From the NCBI GenBank assembly GCA_963753135.1, contig CAVWBA010000020.1:1-64000 (forward strand): 64,000 bases of DNA, read 5' to 3'. Of the stretch, positions 63,513-64,000 are shown in pieces. This stretch comes from Roseiarcus sp963753135 (lineage in GTDB: Bacteria; Pseudomonadota; Alphaproteobacteria; Rhizobiales; Beijerinckiaceae). The notes below the pieces were generated by a model. That model was not told where the DNA came from. It saw only the letters and a list, made by a program, of their open reading frames with translations, and did not search any database. Position numbers and translations under genes: made by a program. The stretch's first letter is position 1. Each line of letters begins with the position of its first letter.

Positions 63513-64000
63513 TGGCCCCGCCCCGCCAGCTGACGTTCCGCTGGCCGCATTCGCCAAGCTTCGCACGCGAGGATTTTCTTCCTGCGCCGTCCAACCTTGA
63601 CGCGCTGAGGGCCATCGAACTCTGGCCGAACTGGGCCAGTCGCCTGTTGATGCTCGTCGGGCCGGAGGGGGCGGGAAAAAGCCACCTCGGTGCGATCTGG
63701 GTCCGCGCCGCCGACGCGATCACGCTCTCTGGGGAAGCGCTAGACGAACAGAGCATCGAGGCCTGTGCTCAAGCCCATGCCGTGCTGATCGAAGACGCCG
63801 AAGGCGCAAAGCGCGCAGAGGCGCTCTTTTTTCACCTGATAAACGTCGCGCTGCAAAACAACGCATGGCTGCTCATGACGAGCCGCACCGCTCCCGACGC
63901 TTGGGACCTCAACACTCCCGATCTTCTGTCCCGACTTCGGCTGGCGCCCGTTCGCCGCCTCGCCGCGCCGGACGTCGAACTCACCGAGGCGGTTCTCTTC
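63509..64000 (+). CDS. hdaA: DnaA regulatory inactivator HdaA (3' truncated by window edge)
   Basis: HdaA is a DnaA-related AAA+ protein that, with the DNA clamp, inactivates DnaA-ATP. ATG 63509 (MMAPPRQLTFRWPHSPSFAR) overlaps the previous stop. SFAREDFLPAPSN is the N-terminal HdaA motif, MLVGPEGAGKSHLGAIW the Walker A. LLMTSRTAPDAWDLNTPDLL followed by SRLRLAPVRRLAAPD is characteristic. The frame is open to the window end. Its position beside the AI-2E permease is conserved in this order. Confidence 0.9.
   Translation, partial: MMAPPRQLTFRWPHSPSFAREDFLPAPSNLDALRAIELWPNWASRLLMLVGPEGAGKSHLGAIWVRAADAITLSGEALDEQSIEACAQAHAVLIEDAEGAKRAEALFFHLINVALQNNAWLLMTSRTAPDAWDLNTPDLLSRLRLAPVRRLAAPDVELTEAVLF

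Noticed and set aside
1..64000. CRISPR arrays, rRNA and tRNA genes
   Set aside because: I saw no regularly spaced direct repeats and no recognisable rRNA or tRNA sequence; a tRNA attachment site for the prophage may lie outside the window.

Overview
The window looks like a chromosome of a GC-rich alphaproteobacterium, most likely Hyphomicrobiales. The evidence is an aapQMP-type amino-acid transporter, a sufBCDS-sufT iron-sulfur operon, a COG4391 zinc-finger/FAD-monooxygenase pair, a split purM-purN/CDP-alcohol transferase/AI-2E/hdaA neighbourhood, and a GAAC-N7-GAAC LexA box. The genus is not determinable from sequence alone.

Region 1 (1-~34.9 kb) is the right-hand part of a siphovirus-like prophage; the left end lies outside the window. 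The order is portal, XkdF-type protease/scaffold, lipoprotein, capsid, connector, tail-completion proteins, major tail protein, frameshifted tail assembly chaperone, tape measure, two distal-tail (DUF2460) proteins of which one carries a GTA-type TIM barrel, a DUF2163 hub, a small conserved protein, an NlpC/P60 peptidase, a tail-tip protein, and fibre or host-interaction proteins including a very large repeat-rich protein. This order parallels the tail half of the Rhodobacter gene transfer agent. Downstream is a late/accessory block: a MotA/TolQ/ExbB-like channel gene, a decayed ExbD-like partner, a membrane protein, an exported protein, a glycosyltransferase, a rearranged endolysin, and two small membrane proteins of holin/spanin type. 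The head end (1-2.3 kb) is scrambled: a duplicated portal fragment, decayed reading frames and an orphan SOS promoter.

Region 2 (~35-43.4 kb) is an insertion-sequence graveyard in a core locus. fmt is followed by an IS5-type element, a patatin phospholipase gene split by nested IS630 and IS5/IS1182-like elements, purD, and an IS3 remnant. The same IS5/IS1182-like element also sits in the prophage at 28.5-30.0 kb.

Region 3 (43.5-64 kb) is core chromosome: zinc-finger protein and FAD monooxygenase; aapQMP without a binding-protein gene; sufT/S/D/C/B; a HerA-like ATPase; ppx-ppk; purN-purM; and, divergently, CDP-alcohol phosphatidyltransferase, VOC protein, AI-2E family permease and hdaA (cut by the window end).

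Many conserved genes carry single-base frame disruptions, including the normally essential fmt and sufC. Several lie exactly in GANTC, the CcrM methylation site of Alphaproteobacteria, so at least part of this is probably sequencing error. I describe such genes over their full reconstructed span.
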